From positions 124,001-188,000 of the forward strand of contig NZ_JBEXMJ010000009.1 in NCBI RefSeq assembly GCF_040610475.1: DNA of 64,000 nucleotides. Direction: 5' to 3'. This DNA is from Actinopolymorpha sp. NPDC004070 (GTDB lineage Bacteria; Actinomycetota; Actinomycetes; Propionibacteriales; Actinopolymorphaceae). The notes under the pieces are model-generated. The model was not told the DNA's origin, made no database searches, and saw nothing but the letters and a program-made list of their open reading frames with translations. This document shows, piece after piece, positions 60,482 to 64,000 of the stretch. Every line of letters begins with the position of its first letter. Position 1 is the stretch's first letter. The position numbers were made by a program, and so were the translations under genes.

Positions 60482-61397
60482 ATGCGGCGAGACTCCGGAC
60501 GTTGGAGCATGGACGCAGCTGTGGAATGGCTACTCGGGTCGCCGGAGCCGGCGGTCCGATTGGCAGTGAGCCGCGACCTCCTTGGTGAGCCGGCCGATGA
60601 CGGTGCGGACAAGATCTGGGACGGCCCGACGGTGACCGCGTTGCTGGCCGGTCAACGACCCAACGGCGGGTTTGACGGGTACGGTCGCCGCGTGGATCGT
60701 CCGCCGGCGGCCGTACGGCGACAAGCCGGTCCAGGCCGACGGGCAGACCTACTTGTGCGGCTCCATCGGCGGGAACGCCCTCGCCGTCGCATCCGTACTC
60801 GGATCGGCCTCAGATCCGCGAGCACACACACTCGCCGGAACGCTGGTCGCCACACAGTGGACCGATGGTGGGTGGAACTGTGACGAGAACGGATTGGGGC
60901 GCCGCTCGTCGTTCCACGAGACACTCGCCACGGCGTGGGGGCTCCACGAGTACGCCAAGGCGACCGGAGACCACGCTGCACGGGCGTCCGCCGACCGAGC
61001 AGTCGAACTGTTCCTGGAGCACCGGCTGCTCTTCAGCCTGGGCTCCGGCTCCCGCCGCCGCGAGGCGGGCCGCGCGCACCGGCCCCTGTCAGGCGAGGTC
61101 ATCAACCCGACCTGGCTCCAGCTGCGCTATCCGTCGTACTGGCACTACGACATCCTCCGGGTCCTGCAGATTCTGGCCCGGATGGGCAAGCTCGATGATC
61201 CACGTACCAACGACGCCCTCGACGAACTGGAACGCCGCCGGCTCCCCGACGGCCGCTGGGCCCCCGACGCGCGGTGGTGGAACACCCCCGGCAGCGCCAC
61301 GTACCAGGAGGCCGTCGACTGGGGAGAGCCCGGCGAACCCAACGAGATGATCACGCTCCACGCTCTCCAGATCCTGCACGCGGCCGGTCGAGCCTGA
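60482..61397 (+). pseudogene. Broken squalene-cyclase-fold (prenyltransferase-like) gene
   Basis: The first part reads AVEWLLGSPEPAVRLAVSRD, then GPTVTALLAGQRPNGGFDGY, and ends there. The continuation, AAWIVRRRPYGDKPVQADGQ, then CGSIGGNALAVASVLGSASD and QWTDGGWNCDENGLGRRSSF, is in another frame and runs to LHALQILHAAGRA. In the intact family the segment between GGF and the W-I stretch carries KW-x-G-A-x-W-R-L and about 40 further residues, which are absent. A deletion with loss of frame at about 60675 explains both. The family is often annotated as prenyltransferase/squalene oxidase repeat. Confidence 0.75.
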
Positions 61398-61455
61398 CCT
61401 GGCCCACCGCCACCTGAGCACCGGTCCGGCGACTGCGGGACCGGTCCGAGGAGTG

Positions 61456-62739
61456 TCAGTGGTCTCGTGCCAGGTACGGAATGGTCTGCGGCCCCTCCGG
61501 AAGAACGCACATCGTCGCGCCCGGCCCCGCTGCCGCCAGAGCCTCGGCGGCAGTTGCCGAGATGTCGTGGGTCTGCTCGAGTTGTACGGCGGCGAGATCC
61601 GCGTCGCTCAGGAATCCGGTGTGCATCACGACTCGATTCGCTGCCTGAATCTTGGCCTGGATCTGTATCTGCCATTGATCGGGAACAGTGACGGACCGGG
61701 AGGCAATCTCGGCCAGCAGGGCTTGCGGGGAACCGGCCGACTCCAGTGTCTTGCGGTACAGACCGTGGTCCGGGAAGCCGTCACGGCACTCGGCCGCACA
61801 GATGATCGTTCCGCCCGGCCGGACGACCTGATACGCGGCCGACATTCCCTTCACCGCCTGGTAGAGGTTCTGGTCAAGGGGAAATCCGGAGTTCGTGGTC
61901 ACGACGACGTCGAACTGTCGCTCGACCGGGCGCATCGCGATCTGCTGCGCGAACGACGACGCGGCCGCGTGCATCGGCAGCAGATCTCCGCCGAATGCCG
62001 CGACGATCTCCTTGTCCCGATTCAGTACGACGTCCAGTGCGAACGTCACTCCGGCCGTCGCGGCGATGGCTCGGATGTCGTCATGGACCGGGTTGCCCTC
62101 CGTGACACCCCAGGTCGCTCTGGGGTCACCGATCCTCGCCGCATCGTGCAGGACGAGTACCGTCTCCAGGCCGGCGAGCCCTGGCGCCACCAGCTTCGGA
62201 CCCCCGGAGAAGCCCGCGAAGAAGTGGGGTTCGACGAAACCGGTGGTGATCCTCACGTCCGCCTCGGTCCATTCCCGGTTCAGCCACACCGGTACGCCGT
62301 TGCCGTGCGTTCCGCACCAAGCCAGCTGGGACGCGTCTCGTGCGTCGTGGTTGACGATGCGTACGGTGTCGGCAACCTCGTGACCGAACATGTGACGGAG
62401 TTCGGCCTCGGTGTTTCCGCGATGGGTGCCGGTAGCGACCAGGACGACGATGTCGTCCAGGGCCACGATTCCGTCCAGCTCCTCGATGATCGCGGGGATC
62501 ATCAGCTGCCGCGGCTGTGGTCGGGTTCCGTCGCATGCCGAGATGGCCACCGACTGCCCGGGGCGAACCCGGTCGCGCAACGGCAGGCCGGCCACGGGCT
62601 CCCGCAGAGCCTTGCGAAGGGAGCCCAGCTGGCTTGGAGCCGCCGCGCTGTGCACGGGCTCGACGACTGTCGTCACATCGGGATCCACCGCCAGCGACAG
62701 ACCGGAATCGCCGTACGCCAGTCCAACGTGGGTACTCAT
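61456..62739 (-). CDS. LarA-type nickel-pincer lactate racemase-family protein
   Basis: A 427-residue cytoplasmic protein. FAGFSGGPKLVAPGLAGLET contains the lysine that holds the nickel-pincer cofactor in LarA, and HRGNTEAELRHMFG and ATWGVTEGNPVHDDIRAIAA carry the histidines of the active site. ATG at 62739 is preceded by GGAGACGG. The full family activity needs LarB, LarC and LarE to build the cofactor; none is in this window. Relatives racemise lactate and other 2-hydroxy acids. Confidence 0.82.
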   Translation of the reverse strand: MSTHVGLAYGDSGLSLAVDPDVTTVVEPVHSAAAPSQLGSLRKALREPVAGLPLRDRVRPGQSVAISACDGTRPQPRQLMIPAIIEELDGIVALDDIVVLVATGTHRGNTEAELRHMFGHEVADTVRIVNHDARDASQLAWCGTHGNGVPVWLNREWTEADVRITTGFVEPHFFAGFSGGPKLVAPGLAGLETVLVLHDAARIGDPRATWGVTEGNPVHDDIRAIAATAGVTFALDVVLNRDKEIVAAFGGDLLPMHAAASSFAQQIAMRPVERQFDVVVTTNSGFPLDQNLYQAVKGMSAAYQVVRPGGTIICAAECRDGFPDHGLYRKTLESAGSPQALLAEIASRSVTVPDQWQIQIQAKIQAANRVVMHTGFLSDADLAAVQLEQTHDISATAAEALAAAGPGATMCVLPEGPQTIPYLARDH

Positions 62740-62927
62740 CCGTCTCCGATCAGTTGACTTCTGGGCCCGCAGGCGGTGGGCCAGCGACGATACCTGCCCC
62801 GGCCGCGCCGGCTCTCTCCGATCCAGTAACCCACATGGTGCCCGGTACGTGCCGCCGGCTACAGCGCGCAGGTGCGCCTGGTGCTCGTACTCCAGAGCCG
62901 ATGCCGGATCCTGGGTACGCTCAGGAC

Positions 62928-63869
62928 GTGCCTCTGACTCCGAGCGACGTCGACCGGTTCGAGCGAGCGAGGCCCCGCCTGGAGGCCATCGCCTACCGTC
63001 TCCTCGGCTCCGCACACGAGGCACAGGACGTCGTGCAGGAGACGTTCCTGCGGTGGCACGCCGCCGACGTCGACCGCATCGAGGTCCCCGAGGCCTGGCT
63101 GACGAAGGTGCTCACCAACCTGTGCCTCAACCAGCTCACCTCCGCCCGGGCACGCCGCGAGACCTACGTGGGCCGATGGCTCCCGGAGCCGCTGCTCGCG
63201 GGCGACCCGATGCTCGGGCCGGCCGACACCGCCGAGCAGCGCGAATCGGTGTCGTACGCGGTCCTCACCCTCATGGAGCGCCTGTCTCCCGACGAACGGG
63301 CCGTGTACGTGTTGCGGGAGGCGTTCGGCTACCCGCACCGGGAGATCGCCGAGATCCTCGACATCACCGAGGCCGCCAGCCAGCAGATCCTCCACCGTGC
63401 CAGGAAGCATGTCGAGCTCGGCAAGGCCCGCAGCGAGATCGACCAGGCCGCTGCCCGGCGGATCGTCGAAGAGTTCCTCGCGGCCGCCACCAGCGGCCGG
63501 ACCGATGAGCTCGTACGCCTGCTCACCAAGGACGCGATCGCGATCGGCGACGGCGGAGGGAAGGTTCCGGCACGCACCAAGGGGTTCGAGGGGGCCGTCG
63601 CGGTGGCGAAGTTCGTGTGGGGTCTGTTCAAGCCTGCCGAGTCCAAGCGCGCGATCGTCGGCGGCTTGCCCGAGATCCACGCCTGGGCCGCCAATGGCGA
63701 ACCCGCGGTCGTGGCCGTCGTGGCGGGCCGGGTCGTCGCGGTCATGTGCCTGGAGGTCACCGCCGAGGGCATCACCGCCTGCCGGATGCAGGCGAACCCC
63801 GACAAGCTCGAACGCGCGACCGAGCAGTGGGCGGCGGCCAGCCATGGGGAGCCTCTGCTCGTGATGTGA
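62928..63869 (+). CDS. ECF41-type sigma factor with C-terminal SnoaL-like domain
   Basis: A 313-residue sigma factor. Region 2 has AIAYRLLGSAHEAQDVVQETFLRW. The linker carries the ECF41 hallmark YVGRWLPEPLLAGDP, and region 4 has LSPDERAVYVLREAFGYPHREIAEIL. The C-terminal 110 residues are the NTF2/SnoaL-like domain ending ANPDKLERA, another hallmark, which regulates activity without an anti-sigma factor. GTG at 62928 (after CAGGAC) is chosen; the frame continues upstream without similarity. Members normally control a neighbouring oxidoreductase, which is the partial gene next to it. Confidence 0.85.
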   Translation: MPLTPSDVDRFERARPRLEAIAYRLLGSAHEAQDVVQETFLRWHAADVDRIEVPEAWLTKVLTNLCLNQLTSARARRETYVGRWLPEPLLAGDPMLGPADTAEQRESVSYAVLTLMERLSPDERAVYVLREAFGYPHREIAEILDITEAASQQILHRARKHVELGKARSEIDQAAARRIVEEFLAAATSGRTDELVRLLTKDAIAIGDGGGKVPARTKGFEGAVAVAKFVWGLFKPAESKRAIVGGLPEIHAWAANGEPAVVAVVAGRVVAVMCLEVTAEGITACRMQANPDKLERATEQWAAASHGEPLLVM

Positions 63870-63956
63870 CGTGTATTACGTACGGCTCCTGTCAGGAAAC
63901 GGCGGGCTGTCCGGTTCAGGTGACACATGCCGAACCGAACCGAAAAGGAGCTGAGG

Positions 63957-64000
63957 ATGAGAGTGCTGGTGGCGGGAGCGACCGGAGCGTTGGGCAAGGA
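63957..64000 (+). CDS. Start of an NAD(P)-binding epimerase/oxidoreductase gene (runs off the window)
   Basis: An ATG preceded by GGAGCTGAGG begins MRVLVAGATGALGK, the glycine-rich nucleotide-binding turn of NmrA/NAD-dependent epimerase proteins. Only 14 codons are visible. It lies 87 bp after the ECF41 sigma gene, the usual position of an ECF41 target. Confidence 0.75.
   Translation, partial: MRVLVAGATGALGK

Noticed and set aside
63890..63916. An ECF41-type promoter (TGTCA-like -35 with CGTC -10) before the last gene
   Set aside because: TGTCAGG is present, but no CGTC lies at the right distance, so the match is too weak to report.

Overview
The window is GC-rich and gene-dense. It has many GTG starts, twin-arginine and lipoprotein signals, an IdeR/DmdR-type iron box, a SigK/RskA pair and ABC sugar importers that lack their own ATPase. 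This points to a soil-type actinomycete. The mixture of heparinase-like, DUF3472, sulfatase and Gfo/Idh/MocA genes would suit the Propionibacteriales (Actinopolymorpha/Kribbella-like), but that placement is inference. I saw no rRNA, tRNA, CRISPR array or complete insertion sequence.

Layout. 1-3266: an iron-controlled divergent pair, a ferric-iron binding lipoprotein (partial) and a single-chain adenylation / carrier / membrane-acyltransferase protein. 3277-6978: a secreted heparinase-like lyase. 7208-7974: a dead phosphotransferase gene. 8446-11372: an operon of a cell-surface CHRD-like protein, a class F sortase, sigma K and its anti-sigma factor. 11632-12868: TerC under a yybP-ykoY-type manganese riboswitch. 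12987-21885: an M43 metalloprotease with a small partner, two Gfo/Idh/MocA dehydrogenases, small single genes and a GntR/MFS divergent pair with a clear operator. 21967-24467: a TetR gene facing a three-gene operon across a perfect 21-bp palindrome. 24518-27765: an AAA ATPase, a phosphotransferase and gene remnants. 27820-30325: a secreted DUF3472 protein and an isochorismatase-like hydrolase.

The second half is catabolic. 30526-38393: a LacI regulator facing a sulfatase and sugar-ABC operon, then a PIG-L deacetylase and a hydroxypyruvate isomerase-like enzyme. 38592-46220: an eight-gene leftward unit of a sugar-type ABC importer, Rieske ferredoxin, ferredoxin reductase, two ACMSD-type amidohydrolases and a truncated enolase-superfamily gene, with a recognisable promoter and palindrome. 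This is the strongest candidate for an undescribed pathway. 46244-51333: malate synthase G and a divergent cytoplasmic glycoside-hydrolase-like protein. 51386-58717: an IclR regulator facing a complete five-gene Opp/Dpp-type importer that probably brings in oligosaccharides for the nearby hydrolase.

The right end (58812-64000) carries a YjbR-like protein, a UbiA prenyltransferase, a broken cyclase-like gene, a LarA-type racemase and an ECF41 sigma factor followed by the start of its usual NAD(P)-dependent partner. At least eight decayed gene remnants lie across the window, so this looks like an accessory region undergoing turnover.
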